Shown: positions 1-9,452, counted from the first letter of the stretch. The stretch is 41,850 bases of DNA from Bartonella tribocorum (GCF_002777915.1 NZ_NJGE01000006.1:1-41850), one strand, 5' to 3'. Numbers and translations: made by a program. Notes: generated from the letters alone by a model not told the origin.

Positions 1-257
1 CTAATAAAAAATTCATCAAAGAAAGCTTTGGTAACGCCTTTAGAGACGCTTGTAATGCGGCTGGAATTAAAAAATCAGCCCATGGATTGAGAAAATTAGC
101 AGCCACACGCGCTGCGAATGCTGGTGCGACAGTTTCACAAATGAAAGCGCTTTTTGGCTGGACAGAAGATAAAATGGCATCCCTTTATACTAAAACAGCA
201 GATAGAAAACGATTAGCAATAGAAGCAATAAAAAAGCTACAAAAAGGTTCGGGATAG
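1..257 (+). CDS. Tyrosine recombinase (phage-type integrase), C-terminal fragment cut by window start
   Basis: Only the last 84 residues are in the window; the first complete codon is at position 3 and TAG ends at 257. The fragment shows the end of the catalytic domain of a lambda-type tyrosine recombinase: an HGLR motif (HxxR catalytic box), then LFGW, and a Tyr in the context ASLYTK, about 35 residues after HGLR as expected for the nucleophile. Such enzymes integrate or excise phages and genomic islands. The gene runs toward the 3' end of the tRNA-Arg gene 77 bp away, the usual place for an island integrase beside its attachment site. Whether the full protein is intact cannot be seen. Confidence 0.85.
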   Translation, partial: NKKFIKESFGNAFRDACNAAGIKKSAHGLRKLAATRAANAGATVSQMKALFGWTEDKMASLYTKTADRKRLAIEAIKKLQKGSG

Positions 258-323
258 ACATAAAAATAAGTCAAAAGAATCAATAGACTCAAAATGCCCG
301 AACTTTTATATAACCTATTGATT
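247..323. repeat. Two interleaved inverted repeats between integrase and tRNA-Arg
   Basis: Arm pair A is GTTCGGG (247-253) with CCCGAAC (297-303), extendable by A-T and G-T pairs to about 11 bp and followed by TTTTAT on the plus strand. Arm pair B is AATCAATAG (278-286) with CTATTGATT (315-323), flanked by T-rich DNA on both strands. The pairs are interleaved, so they are either alternative structures or a pseudoknot. They could terminate the integrase from the left and the tRNA from the right, or be recombination-site arms. Seen directly; function is inferred. Confidence 0.4.
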
Positions 324-334
324 TTATTTAAACT

Positions 335-411
<77 letters not shown>

Positions 412-457
412 CAACATCCAACTGATTATTTTCTCAATTCAAAACAGCATTTTTAAC

Positions 458-763
458 CTAATGTGTCCAAGATTGCTGCCGATCACTGCGAAAATTATCA
501 GAATAAGAAATAGCACGCCGAATCGACGTATGTATCTTTTCTACACGATAAGGGATAGCATGCTTGCGTGCAAAAGCAATGGCTTCTTCTTTACTCCGAA
601 AACGGATTCTTACCTGACTATTCATATCAGATGTTGCCGTGTACCCCATAAGAGGCTCTAGCATTTTTGCTTTCATTGGCTCATACTGTAGAATCCAAAA
701 GCCTATATTCCCCTTACCTGACTGCATAGCTGTTTTAGCAGGACTATAAATACGTGCGATCAT
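458..763 (-). CDS. NADH dehydrogenase accessory subunit, NDUFS4-like (ETC complex I subunit family)
   Basis: A 101-residue protein of the ETC complex I subunit family, the bacterial counterpart of mitochondrial NDUFS4 (18-kDa/AQDQ subunit), found almost only in alphaproteobacteria. Family features are the N-terminal ARIYSPAKTAMQSG stretch, a Trp in the FWILQYEP strand, the MGYTATSDM segment and the central RFRSKEEAIAFARK motif. It is expected to sit on the peripheral arm of complex I at the inner membrane and help hold the NADH-oxidising module. The ATG at 763 follows a strong GGAGGG site. It stands alone between two tRNA genes, away from any nuo operon in the window, and may share transcription with them. 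Confidence 0.88.
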   Translation of the reverse strand: MIARIYSPAKTAMQSGKGNIGFWILQYEPMKAKMLEPLMGYTATSDMNSQVRIRFRSKEEAIAFARKHAIPYRVEKIHTSIRRAISYSDNFRSDRQQSWTH

Positions 764-852
764 GCCTTTTCCCTCCAGATTACAAAACGCTTAAATGATC
801 GTCTTTCACCACACGCACCCAACGGGGTCATTCTCATATACCTTATCAAATA

Positions 853-929
853 TGGTCGGAGCGATAGGATTCGAACCTACGACCCCCTGATCCCAAATCA
901 GGTGCGCTACCAGGCTGCGCTACGCTCCG
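853..929 (-). tRNA. tRNA-Pro (anticodon TGG)
   Basis: A 77-nt tRNA with encoded CCA. The acceptor stem CGGAGCG pairs with CGCTCCG. The anticodon arm CCTGA/TCAGG encloses TTTGGGA, giving TGG. The T arm contains GGTTCGAATCC. It is transcribed leftward toward the NDUFS4 homologue. A TTGCAC hexamer on the minus strand at 979-984 is a possible -35 box, but the -10 match (TAGGAA, 956-961) is poor. Confidence 0.97.
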
Positions 930-1656
930 CCATTTAATATTTATTTGATGCACATTTCCTAAAATTTTCACAATAGAAGTGCAAGAGAAAAACACACTTT
1001 TTTTCAATTTTGTTGCATTTCTTTACAAAAAAGAATGTTTTTAAATTTTTTTTCCCCTCAATAACATATTTATTGAGGAAAATAGAAAATAACATCCGTA
1101 TAAAAATCTAATCGATATAAAAAATAATGAATCTCTTTATAAGAATTCTATAATTTTATCCTGTTTTAAGTAAACTCCCACTATATCAGAACGCATTCTA
1201 CAGGTAGAATTTTAGAAAAAACAACTTATATGCTACAAAAACTTTTCCAAAGGGAATATAATATCCCCACTGTATTCGTATAAAATCCAGCTGTATTAAG
1301 CTTCTTTCTCCTCTTTTTCTATTCTTCGCAAAACGAAAAAAACTCTCGTTTCTCCTATAATCGAAGTCCCTAAACAACAAACATTTCTTCAAACCATAAA
1401 AGTTTTATGATAAATAAAATAAAGAGCTCTTTTTAGAAACGTTTTCAAATACAAAAATACATATAGCTTATACAAGTGATGAAAAGAATATTTATCCAAT
1501 AAAACCTCAAAGCCATTTAAACGAAACATATAAAAAAATAACATTTTTTCACTCTTAACAGGTATCAAAAAAGCAGAAAAATTTAAATGATTTGCCTTTC
1601 CTCATATTCAAACAACAATAAAAGAGAAGAACATGTAAAACCATGATAAGAAATGT
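930..1656. other. 727-bp AT-rich spacer without a recognisable gene
   Basis: No reading frame here looks like a known protein. The longest, 64 codons on the minus strand at 1198-1392, has biased Phe/Lys/Arg content and no recognisable motif. The only clear structure is the inverted repeat at 1056-1078. The stretch lies downstream of hdaA and upstream of tRNA-Pro on the minus strand, so it probably holds the hdaA transcript end and the tRNA-Pro promoter. Confidence 0.6.
1056..1078. repeat. Perfect 9-bp inverted repeat (hairpin)
   Basis: CCTCAATAA (1056-1064) and TTATTGAGG (1070-1078) flank a 5-nt loop. A T-tract precedes it and an A-run follows on the plus strand, which allows further T-A pairing after a two-base bulge. 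That polarity is opposite to an intrinsic terminator on either strand. The role is unknown. Confidence 0.5.
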
Positions 1657-2346
1657 TTACGTTTTTTTTCTATTCAAAACTTCAGCAATAACAGCACGTG
1701 TTATTTTTCTTTTTCTTTGTAACGCCAACTGATCAACAGAATCAATAACATACTTTAATGAAAATAAAGAACGTTCACAACGGCTGATAAGATAATAAAC
1801 TGTATCTGGATGCACAATAAGCTGCCTATCGGAAAAAAGCTTAAAGGCAACAGCTGTTAACAAAGCATCATCAGGCTGATTAATTTCAACGAACATCACG
1901 GAATTAAGACGACTTTTTAGATCATTTAACTCTAAATTCCAAGTGGAAGGGAGCGTTCGTGCTGTCATCAACAAAGTGGCTTGCCGTACATTAACATTTG
2001 CTTGTTTAACACTGTTAATTAAATGAAAAAGTTCTGTCTCATTAATTTCCTCTGCATCAATATCTTCTATTAAAAATGATCTGCCTAAGGCAGCCATAGC
2101 AACAGCCTGATCAATTTTATTGTGCTGTATCCTGAATGCATTTGCTTTTTGGAGCCATATACTCGAAAAGTGCGTTTTTCCAGATCCTTCTTTTCCAACC
2201 AAAACTGCAATAGGTAAGCTCCAATTGGGCCAGTGATCAATAAGCTGAAAAGCCATACGATTACTATCCGTCACGACTAAATCATCAAATTGAAAAATCG
2301 GCTCATAAGGAAAATTTAAAGATAATTGCGTTTCTTGCCCATTCAT
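1657..2346 (-). CDS. hdaA: DnaA-related replication regulator HdaA (AAA+ domain)
   Basis: A 229-residue single-domain AAA+ protein related to domain III of DnaA. In the family it binds the beta clamp and stimulates ATP hydrolysis by DnaA after initiation, preventing re-initiation. Seen: an N-terminal clamp-binding motif QLSLNF (residues 7-12), Walker A GKEGSGKT (51-58), Walker B FLIEDID (91-97), sensor-1 region LLMTART (125-131) and an arginine in DLKSRL (R146). It lacks the DNA-binding domain of DnaA. The start overlaps the perM stop in ATGA, and CGGAG about 9 nt upstream supports it, so the two are translationally coupled. In many Rhizobiales ppk-ppx follow hdaA; here they lie about 26 kb away. 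Confidence 0.92.
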   Translation of the reverse strand: MNGQETQLSLNFPYEPIFQFDDLVVTDSNRMAFQLIDHWPNWSLPIAVLVGKEGSGKTHFSSIWLQKANAFRIQHNKIDQAVAMAALGRSFLIEDIDAEEINETELFHLINSVKQANVNVRQATLLMTARTLPSTWNLELNDLKSRLNSVMFVEINQPDDALLTAVAFKLFSDRQLIVHPDTVYYLISRCERSLFSLKYVIDSVDQLALQRKRKITRAVIAEVLNRKKT

Positions 2347-3554
2347 TTTAGCGGCTCCGAATTTCCACTTCGTGAATACATCTGAGAACTAAGATAAGTA
2401 TGAAGGGCAAAACGAACTAAAACACCCACAGCCGCGGCTGCAGGAACAGCAACAAGCATACCAGTAAAACCAAAGAGTGAAGAAAAAGCAAAAAGCGAAA
2501 ACATCAACCATACGGGATGTAATCCCACTGATGAACCAACAAGTTTTGGTTGAAGAATATAACCCTCAATAAATTGACCAATTAAAAAAAGCGCCATCAC
2601 AATGATGATTCCCCCCCAATTATTGGGATAAAACTGGACCCATGCAATCCCAACAGAAAGGACCAAACCACTCATTGTTCCAATATAAGGAATAAAGCTA
2701 ATAAGGCCAATAAACATACCAATTAAAAGACCAAAATTGAGTCCTGCAATCGTTAAACCAATAGCATAATAGCCTCCCAATATGAGACAAACAGTTCCTT
2801 GTCCACGAACAAAACCTGCAATAGCTCTATCCATTTCATAAAAAATACTACGAACAGTACCAAGATGATCGCGCGGTATTAAAGAATCAATTGCCGTCAC
2901 CATACGTGGCCAATCTAATAACATATAAAATGCCACCACAGGCGCTACAACGAATAAGCTAACGATATTAACGATAGACTTTCCTGATTTCAAAAGTGAA
3001 TTCAAAAGAGATGTAATAAAATCAGAACTTTCTCCCAAAAGTCCTTTAATATTACTCCGTAATTCATTTGGATCACTTCCAAAATAGCGCCTTATCCAAT
3101 CAAAATCATGCTCAACAAAAAAGGTTTGAATACGATTCATATAAACAGGTAAGCCATCACTCACAAATTGCTGTATTTGCCAACTAATAATAGGAATCAG
3201 AATAACTAAAGCAGCAACAAAGATAATAACAATAAATAAAGTAATGAGGACAGTTCCAAAAACACGACGAATACCAAACTTTTCAAGTAATTGAACAATG
3301 GGATTAAGAAAATAAGCCAACACAATCCCTGCCACAAAAGGAAGTAAAATTGACCCAAAAATAAACATAAAAAGAATGAAAAAAATCAGCGTCCCAAGCC
3401 AAAAAAAGATTTGTCTCTTCATATTATTCGGCAACGGTAATTGTGTATATGCTGGCATATAAGTCTTATAACGGTCACGGGATATATTCTCACTCACTTT
3501 CTTTTTCATAAGTTTCCAAGAAGACTGCTCGTGATTATCTGATATCTTGCTCAT
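2343..3554 (-). CDS. AI-2E/PerM family membrane transporter
   Basis: A 403-residue polytopic membrane protein of the AI-2E family (PerM/TqsA type). The N-terminal 50 residues are hydrophilic. Paired hydrophobic segments lie at about 50-75 and 80-125, then a soluble stretch of about 70 residues, then five or so helices to about 385. The conserved PYIGTMSGL and LQPKLVGSSVGLHPVWL stretches near the C-terminus are typical. Substrates are poorly defined across the family, so no specific cargo is assigned. An AGGA site 8 nt before ATG supports the start. It is the first gene of a two-gene unit with hdaA and is divergent from purM. Confidence 0.88.
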   Translation of the reverse strand: MSKISDNHEQSSWKLMKKKVSENISRDRYKTYMPAYTQLPLPNNMKRQIFFWLGTLIFFILFMFIFGSILLPFVAGIVLAYFLNPIVQLLEKFGIRRVFGTVLITLFIVIIFVAALVILIPIISWQIQQFVSDGLPVYMNRIQTFFVEHDFDWIRRYFGSDPNELRSNIKGLLGESSDFITSLLNSLLKSGKSIVNIVSLFVVAPVVAFYMLLDWPRMVTAIDSLIPRDHLGTVRSIFYEMDRAIAGFVRGQGTVCLILGGYYAIGLTIAGLNFGLLIGMFIGLISFIPYIGTMSGLVLSVGIAWVQFYPNNWGGIIIVMALFLIGQFIEGYILQPKLVGSSVGLHPVWLMFSLFAFSSLFGFTGMLVAVPAAAAVGVLVRFALHTYLSSQMYSRSGNSEPLK

Positions 3555-3713
3555 AAAATATCCTAAAAAAAATTCTTCACAAAAATTATAAACATCTTAA
3601 AAATAAGGTACAAGCAAAGTTGCCTATTTTCTTATCAATATCTCTTGCAGAGAAAACTCTATCATGGCATTGCATAACATCAAAACCTGATTTTCCATTA
3701 GAGGAAGGCTCCA

Positions 3714-4805
3714 ATGAGCAATCAAGATCTTACAAACAATAAATCCAAAGCTGGTCTTACCTACGCAAAAGCCGGTGTAAACATCGATATGGGTAATGCT
3801 ATGGTAGAAAAAATTAAACCCTTTATACGCGCGACAAAACGAGCTGGGGCAGATGCAGAAATTGGTGGTTTTGGTGGCCTTTTTGATTTAAAAGCAGCGG
3901 GTTTCACAGATCCTATCCTTGTTGCAGCCAATGATGGTGTTGGAACAAAACTAAAAATTGCCATTGAAGTAGGGCACCATAACACTGTAGGTATTGATCT
4001 GGTAGCTATGTGTGTCAATGATTTACTTGTACAAGGGGCTGAACCTCTCTTTTTTCTGGATTATTTTGCAACAGGAAAACTTGATCCTGAACAAGGTGCC
4101 GCAATCGTTTCTGGTATTGCAGAAGGATGTAAACAAGCCGGTGCTGCTCTTATTGGGGGAGAAACTGCAGAAATGCCAGGAATGTATGCAGAAGGAGATT
4201 ATGATCTGGCAGGTTTTGCTGTAGGCGCATGTGAACGCAGCATGCTGCTCCCATCAAAAGATCTGATAGAAGGCGATATTATCTTAGGCCTAAGCGCCTC
4301 TGGAATTCATTCCAACGGCTTTTCACTTGTTCGACGAATCATTGAGCAAAATTATCTCAAATGGAATGACCCTGCCCCTTTTTCTCCCCCAAATAGCCTT
4401 GGTACAGCGCTCCTAACACCAACACGAATTTATGTGAAATCGCTTCTTCCTATCATGCGAAAGTACGAAGGAATTAAAGCTCTAGCGCATATTACGGGTG
4501 GAGGCTTTTCTGAGAATATTCCACGTGTCATTCCCTCTTCTCTCTGTGCTGAAATTAATCTTTCTACCATCAATGTTCCCTCCGTCTTTTCATGGATTGC
4601 CGAACAAGGTAAAATAGAAGAAACAGAAATGTTACGAACATTCAATTGTGGTATTGGCATGATTATTATCGTAGGACAGCATACAGCTGAAACGGTTACG
4701 CAAGCTCTTGAAAGAAATGGAGAGACAGTGACTCCCCTTGGCGTTTTAATAAAACGCCAAGATCAAAATAAAGGAATACTTTATAAAGGGGGACTGCATT
4801 TATGA
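3714..4805 (+). CDS. purM: Phosphoribosylformylglycinamidine cyclo-ligase (AIR synthase)
   Basis: The 363-residue PurM converts FGAM and ATP to aminoimidazole ribotide, step 5 of de novo purine synthesis. Seen: the N-terminal [12 protein letters not shown] segment, the ATP-binding DGVGTK loop (74-79), [11 protein letters not shown] (95-105), [11 protein letters not shown] (148-158) and [10 protein letters not shown] in the C-terminal half. Length matches the bacterial family. GAGGAAGG before the ATG is the ribosome-binding site. The stop overlaps the purN start by 4 bp, so the two enzymes are coupled. The 159-bp spacer to perM carries divergent promoters I could not resolve. Confidence 0.97.
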   Translation: MSNQDLTNNKSKAGLTYAKAGVNIDMGNAMVEKIKPFIRATKRAGADAEIGGFGGLFDLKAAGFTDPILVAANDGVGTKLKIAIEVGHHNTVGIDLVAMCVNDLLVQGAEPLFFLDYFATGKLDPEQGAAIVSGIAEGCKQAGAALIGGETAEMPGMYAEGDYDLAGFAVGACERSMLLPSKDLIEGDIILGLSASGIHSNGFSLVRRIIEQNYLKWNDPAPFSPPNSLGTALLTPTRIYVKSLLPIMRKYEGIKALAHITGGGFSENIPRVIPSSLCAEINLSTINVPSVFSWIAEQGKIEETEMLRTFNCGIGMIIIVGQHTAETVTQALERNGETVTPLGVLIKRQDQNKGILYKGGLHL

Positions 4806-5413
4806 AAAAACAAATCGTCATTTTCATTTCTGGTAATGGGTCCAATATGGTTGCCCTTGTTCAAGCGAGTCAACAAAAGGGATATCCTGCTGAAATCGTT
4901 GCAGTTATTTGCGATAATCCACGTGCAAACGGTATTGAAAAAGCACAAAATCATAACTTACCTATTCATATTGTTGATCGCAAGATCTACAAAACAAAAG
5001 AAGAACATGAAGAAGATATTTTTACAATTTTAGATCAATATAAACCGGATTTTCTTTGCTTTGCGGGGTATATGCGCCTTATCTCATCGCGTTTCGTAAA
5101 ACTTTATGAAGGACGAATTTTAAACATTCATCCTTCTCTTTTACCTTCATTTAAAGGCTTAAATACGCATGAAAGAGCTTTACAAGCAGGCGTAAAAATC
5201 TCAGGTTGTACTGTTCACCTTGTTACAGAAGACATGGATGCTGGAAAAATCCTTGCCCAAGCAGCTGTTCCAGTCTATCCTCACGATACCACAGAGTGCT
5301 TGGCACAAAGAGTTCTTAAAGCAGAGCATAAACTCTACCCTGAAGCCTTAAAAGTATTTATTGAAGGAAAGGGCAAAAATGTCGATGCGCAACAACAACT
5401 CTTATCTTTTTGA
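4802..5413 (+). CDS. purN: Phosphoribosylglycinamide formyltransferase
   Basis: The 203-residue PurN transfers a formyl group from 10-formyl-THF to GAR, step 3 of purine synthesis. Seen: the N-terminal GNGSNM nucleotide-binding loop (11-16), the catalytic Asn108 and His110 in [13 protein letters not shown], and Asp146 in the EDMDAGKI segment, corresponding to the N/H/D triad of the E. coli enzyme. The start lies inside the purM stop (ATGA) with a GGGGG site upstream. The gene is convergent with cckA across a 280-bp AT-rich spacer in which I see no good terminator. Confidence 0.96.
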   Translation: MKKQIVIFISGNGSNMVALVQASQQKGYPAEIVAVICDNPRANGIEKAQNHNLPIHIVDRKIYKTKEEHEEDIFTILDQYKPDFLCFAGYMRLISSRFVKLYEGRILNIHPSLLPSFKGLNTHERALQAGVKISGCTVHLVTEDMDAGKILAQAAVPVYPHDTTECLAQRVLKAEHKLYPEALKVFIEGKGKNVDAQQQLLSF

Positions 5414-5693
5414 TATATATCACAGCAATCTATAGCTTTTTTCAACGTTGTACATACATATAGTTCATCTTCAGCACCTATCATTAAAGATCTCTAATGT
5501 TGACAGGGTAAAGTTCATTTCTTCATAAATTTTTGCGTAGAATATGTAATTTTTTTATTATTTAAATTTCCAAATTGTTCTTGCTTATTTAAGTTTTCCG
5601 GATATTACCACGAGCTCTACGGATCAAAATACTCTCGTATTTCCCTTAAAAAATCTTAAAATACGCAATTTTTCTATTGCATCAATTTTTGCA

Positions 5694-8237
5694 TCATGAT
5701 GAAAGTGTTTCTTTAACTGTTAGTGCTAACTGTTTGAGTGTAAAAGGTTTAGATAAAAAACCAAAAACAGCATCTTGTGGAAGATTCTTAGCAAAAGCAT
5801 CTTTTGCATATCCAGAAACGAAAAGAAATTTGATATCAGGATAGTTTTTACGGACTTCCTTTAATAAAGTAGGTCCATCCATTTCTGGCATCACCACATC
5901 GGAAACAATAATATCAACAACACCTTTTTTTTCTTCAAGAATAGAAAGGGCTTCCACCCCGCTTGCCGCCTCTAAAACCGTATATCCTCTCATTTGAAGA
6001 GCTCTTACCCCTCCCATTCTGACCGCATCCTCATCTTCAACCAATAAAATAGTCGCAGATCCCGTTAAGTCTATATTTTTATCTTTCTCTTCATCTTTTT
6101 CAATCTTCTGAGAAATTTCTCCTTTTATATCTGGGATATAACGGGGCAGGAAAATATGAAATGTTGCCCCTTCTCCCTCTTTACTTTCACAATAAATATA
6201 TCCACCACTCTGCTTAATAATTCCATAAACCATTGATAAACCAAGGCCGGTCCCTTTTCCAACTTCTTTTGTTGTAAAAAATGGCTCAAACATTTTTTCT
6301 TGTATAGTAGCAGATATTCCAGTTCCTGTATCTGAAATAGTCAATCGCACATATTCACCAATTGCTAAACCCAGATGATTAAATTCAGCACTTTGTTGTT
6401 TTGTAATATTGTTTGTCGCAATTGTAACAATACCGCCATCGAACATGGCATCACGCGCATTAATAACCAAATTCATAATCACACGCTGAAAAGATGCCTG
6501 ATCGACTTCAACGCTCCACAAATCTCTTCCATGGATAATTTTTAACTGAATATTATTCCCCAAAAGTGGTAAAAGAAGATTGCGAATATCCGATAAAAAA
6601 TCTGTAAAATCAACCTCTTCAGGTCGAAGCGTTTGCTTTCTAGAAAAAGCAAGTAATTGCTGTACAAGAGCCGCTGCACGATTAGCATTATTTTTAATAT
6701 TGATCAGATCAGCATGAGCCGGATCAGAGCTACGATGCGTATTTAAAAGAAGATCACATGACATTAAAATGGCTGTTAAAACATTATTAAAATCATGAGC
6801 AATGCCGCCTGCCAATTGTCCAACAGCTTGCATCTTCTGACTTTGCATCATTTTATCTTCAAGTGTTTTTTGTTCTGTTGTTTCAGTAACAGAGATAATG
6901 ACCAAATCTTGTAGCGCATTACCATGATAGGGTGGTACAGACATAACATGAAGACGTAAATGGCACTCTTTATTCTTTTCTAAAACGGTTTCCAAAGAAA
7001 TAAAATAATTTTTATTGGTCGCAATTTTCTGAAAGGCACGCTCTAACTGCACATAATCACGACGAGAAATAACATCATAAAAATTGATCGTTTTATCCAT
7101 ACATTCCATAAGTGATGAAAAAGCATTATTCATGTGAATCAGCTGCCCTTCCTGATTTACCACAGCTATTGCAAAAGGACTCGCATCAAAATATTCTTCT
7201 AATATACGAGGTAACTTTAATTGATCATTCTCTTCTTTTTGTATTTGTTGTGGAATGATCACAATACGATAAACGGCTTCCTCCTCTAAGAGAGAAGAAG
7301 CAGAGATAAAACAGTGAAATATTTTCTCACACGTGGTCTGTGAATTTAAACATAACGAGAACCTATAAGGTAAAGAGTAACCTGAGTTTTGATATCTGTT
7401 GATTTGCAAGCAAATATCACTCCATGAGCTCTTAGCACCAACATTCTCAAATAATGGATCAAAATGATATTGACCAACGGTAAAATTTGCTAAATCAACA
7501 GAGAACCATTCGGCAAAAACCGCATTGGCATAAAGAATAGTCCCTTGTGCACTCACGGATAAAAAACCAACAGGCGCTTGATCCAAATGATTGATCGCCT
7601 CTTGAAGGTTAGAGAAAAAAACTTCTCGGGTTTGTTGTAAATGGGAAATATCGCTAATGCGCCAAAATAAAAACTTTTTTTTCCGTTTTGTAATAGGTTG
7701 AATGGAGATATTATACCAAGCAGGTTTTTTTTGTGTAGAATCGGTTAAAATTGGTTGGTCTACTCTTAACTCTTCTTGCGCTGAAAGATTGTTATAAGCT
7801 GCAACTTTTAAGCGATAGGAAAGTGCACCAGCTCCTGGAAGATCAGCGATAACCCTATAACAAGACGCTTCAGGCTTATAGGTCAGAATTTTTTGATAGT
7901 TTTGATTAGAATAATAAACAAAACCAGAAAGATCAGAGATTACAATTGCATCATCACTCCTATTAAAGATGCTAAAATCAAAATCTTCATACAACCATGA
8001 TGCATGGTATCTTAAAATTCCCATTCCACTTAAAGCAAGTGTTGCAACTCCGATAATCGCTAGAATCAAAAAAGATGCCACCACAGCCTTTTGCAAATAA
8101 CTTTGTGGATAAAAAAAATCTAAAATGCCCATAATAAAGAGGAAAACTAAGGTAAAAACAGCAGCCAACATCACAACTCTCTGACGAGCAGAAGACGAAG
8201 ACGCTGATCTTTCATTATTCTCAAAACCTTTATCCAT
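5694..8237 (-). CDS. cckA: Cell-cycle hybrid sensor histidine kinase CckA
   Basis: An 847-residue hybrid kinase. In alphaproteobacteria CckA passes phosphate through ChpT to CtrA and CpdR, and acts as kinase or phosphatase during the cell cycle. Seen: two membrane helices (about 21-42 and 50-75); three PAS-like regions (about 88-205, 215-335, 345-455); a HisKA motif GGIAHDFNN with His481; N-box with Asn593 in INARDAM; G-boxes DTGTG (636-640) and KGTGLGLS (661-668); and a C-terminal receiver with acidic pocket EDED (734-737), phospho-acceptor Asp780 and Lys830. AGAGAGAG precedes the ATG. It is divergent from the FliO-like gene. Domain order matches CckA closely; confidence is high from order and context. 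Confidence 0.93.
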   Translation of the reverse strand: MDKGFENNERSASSSSARQRVVMLAAVFTLVFLFIMGILDFFYPQSYLQKAVVASFLILAIIGVATLALSGMGILRYHASWLYEDFDFSIFNRSDDAIVISDLSGFVYYSNQNYQKILTYKPEASCYRVIADLPGAGALSYRLKVAAYNNLSAQEELRVDQPILTDSTQKKPAWYNISIQPITKRKKKFLFWRISDISHLQQTREVFFSNLQEAINHLDQAPVGFLSVSAQGTILYANAVFAEWFSVDLANFTVGQYHFDPLFENVGAKSSWSDICLQINRYQNSGYSLPYRFSLCLNSQTTCEKIFHCFISASSLLEEEAVYRIVIIPQQIQKEENDQLKLPRILEEYFDASPFAIAVVNQEGQLIHMNNAFSSLMECMDKTINFYDVISRRDYVQLERAFQKIATNKNYFISLETVLEKNKECHLRLHVMSVPPYHGNALQDLVIISVTETTEQKTLEDKMMQSQKMQAVGQLAGGIAHDFNNVLTAILMSCDLLLNTHRSSDPAHADLINIKNNANRAAALVQQLLAFSRKQTLRPEEVDFTDFLSDIRNLLLPLLGNNIQLKIIHGRDLWSVEVDQASFQRVIMNLVINARDAMFDGGIVTIATNNITKQQSAEFNHLGLAIGEYVRLTISDTGTGISATIQEKMFEPFFTTKEVGKGTGLGLSMVYGIIKQSGGYIYCESKEGEGATFHIFLPRYIPDIKGEISQKIEKDEEKDKNIDLTGSATILLVEDEDAVRMGGVRALQMRGYTVLEAASGVEALSILEEKKGVVDIIVSDVVMPEMDGPTLLKEVRKNYPDIKFLFVSGYAKDAFAKNLPQDAVFGFLSKPFTLKQLALTVKETLSS

Positions 8238-8284
8238 CTCTCTCTGCCTTAGATTTAGCTGTCTCTTATACCAAGAAACTTCCT

Positions 8285-8313
8285 TTGTTATAAAATATAT
8301 ACTATGATATTAT
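8285..8313 (+). promoter_or_regulatory. Possible promoter for the FliO-like gene
   Basis: TTGTTA (8285-8290), a 17-bp spacer and TATTAT (8308-8313) match the sigma-70 type. The leader to the start at 8442 would be about 120 nt. The background is AT-rich, so a chance match is possible. Confidence 0.3.
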
Positions 8314-8441
8314 CTATCTAAGAAAGCTCACTTAATGTCAAAAGGCTTATTTCTTGTCTTTAAATGAGTCTTTTAAGGATATATTTATAAATTTATCTCA
8401 ATAAAAAACGATAGTTTCCATAGCAAAATGGGAGAAAAACT

Positions 8442-8918
8442 ATGTATATCTGGTTATCAGACCAAATAGGTGTCTCTGCTGCAAATATAACGATAAGCTC
8501 TTTGTTTTTTATAATAACAATTGCAGCCATTACCATAATTATCTTGTTTTTGCGCCGTTTAAATATGGGAAGATTCAAGACTAATAGAAAAAAAAATCTA
8601 TCACGACTAGCATTATGTGAAGCAATTTCTATAGATCGAACACGCCACCTTGTTTTAGTCCGTTGTGATGATAAAGAACATTTGCTTCTTATTGGCGGAT
8701 TAACAGATGTGGTTGTAGAATCCGATATTGCCAATACATCCAGAACACAAAAGAGAGAAATACACACCGATCCCACTTCTCCTCTTACAGAAAGAAACGA
8801 TACGCCAGATAAAATCTCCTCTTCTTTTTCAAAACAAGCGGTAAAAGATTCAGCAATTACGGCCGAAATTGAAGGGAGGCAAGAACCATCTCTGTTTATT
8901 CCTACCCCTCCAAAATAA
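8442..8918 (+). CDS. FliO-domain membrane protein
   Basis: A 158-residue protein with one strong membrane helix near the N-terminus (about 14-38), a basic stretch, then a small FliO-like domain: ALCEAISIDRTRHLVLVRCD, then EHLLLIGG. The remaining 60 residues are polar, low in complexity and probably disordered. FliO in flagellate bacteria assists assembly of the FliP export gate. No other flagellar gene lies nearby; the gene sits between cckA and dksA, so a role outside the classical export apparatus is possible. GGGAG before ATG supports the start. The family assignment rests on the helix plus the H-L-V-L-V-R...L-L-I-G-G pattern and is good but not certain. Confidence 0.7.
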   Translation: MYIWLSDQIGVSAANITISSLFFIITIAAITIIILFLRRLNMGRFKTNRKKNLSRLALCEAISIDRTRHLVLVRCDDKEHLLLIGGLTDVVVESDIANTSRTQKREIHTDPTSPLTERNDTPDKISSSFSKQAVKDSAITAEIEGRQEPSLFIPTPPK

Positions 8919-8971
8919 AATATTACAATTTTATTACTACAAACCTCTTTTGTGTATCGTTCTAATAACCT

Positions 8972-9388
8972 TTAATCATCACGATAAACTTTTTCACGTC
9001 GTTCGTGACGTTCTTGTGCTTCCAACGACAAAACGGCAATCGGCCGAGCTTCAAGACGTTTTATACTAATAGGCTCACCGGTTTCTTCACAAAAACCATA
9101 TGTCCCATTATCAATTCGCTCCAAGGCAGCATCTATTTTTGAAATAAGTTTTCTTTGACGATCACGAGCACGTAATTCAATTGTACGATCAGTTTCACAA
9201 GATGCCCTATCGGTCAAATCGGGTTGACCAATATTCTCTTCCTGCAAATTTTCCAAAGTCTCACGCGCTTCTTTTAAGATATCATTCTTCCAAGAAACTA
9301 ATTTAGCACGAAAATATGCCTTTTGCCGCTCATTCATAAAAGGCTCATCTTCACTAGGGCGATATTGACCATCAATCTCTTCGCTCAT
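8972..9388 (-). CDS. dksA: RNA polymerase-binding transcription factor DksA (cysteine-poor type)
   Basis: A 138-residue DksA/TraR protein that enters the secondary channel of RNA polymerase and, with ppGpp, retunes promoters such as those for rRNA. Seen: a long coiled coil (about 20-95) with the DxxDRA tip (57-62), then the C-terminal globular motif YGFCEETGEPI and EAQERHERRE. Only the first zinc-ligand position is Cys (C100); the others are Thr103, Ser121 and Ala124, so a classical four-Cys zinc site is absent, as in other alphaproteobacterial DksA. An in-frame ATG at 9406 exists, but GGAGG lies between it and the ATG at 9388, which I take as the start. Confidence 0.92.
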   Translation of the reverse strand: MSEEIDGQYRPSEDEPFMNERQKAYFRAKLVSWKNDILKEARETLENLQEENIGQPDLTDRASCETDRTIELRARDRQRKLISKIDAALERIDNGTYGFCEETGEPISIKRLEARPIAVLSLEAQERHERREKVYRDD

Positions 9389-9423
9389 GCAATAAAAAAC
9401 CTCCACATCTGCTCTGTGGGGTC

Positions 9424-9452
9424 TATATATTGTGCAATACCCATCAACACAA
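9424..9452 (-). promoter_or_regulatory. Probable dksA promoter
   Basis: On the minus strand TTGTGT (9452-9447), a 17-bp spacer and TATATA (9429-9424) form a sigma-70-like promoter. Transcription would start near 9416, giving a leader of about 28 nt that contains GGAGG. Confidence 0.5.

Noticed and set aside
1198-1392. 64-codon minus-strand reading frame in the spacer downstream of hdaA
   Set aside because: No motif, no ribosome-binding site of note and composition typical of random AT-rich sequence.
8361-8380. Possible CtrA box upstream of the FliO-like gene
   Set aside because: TTAA repeats are present but the spacing is 9 rather than the 7 of the CtrA consensus, and such TTAA pairs are common in AT-rich DNA.
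9389-9406. Upstream ATG of dksA as the true start
   Set aside because: The GGAGG ribosome-binding site lies inside that extension and fits the ATG at 9388.
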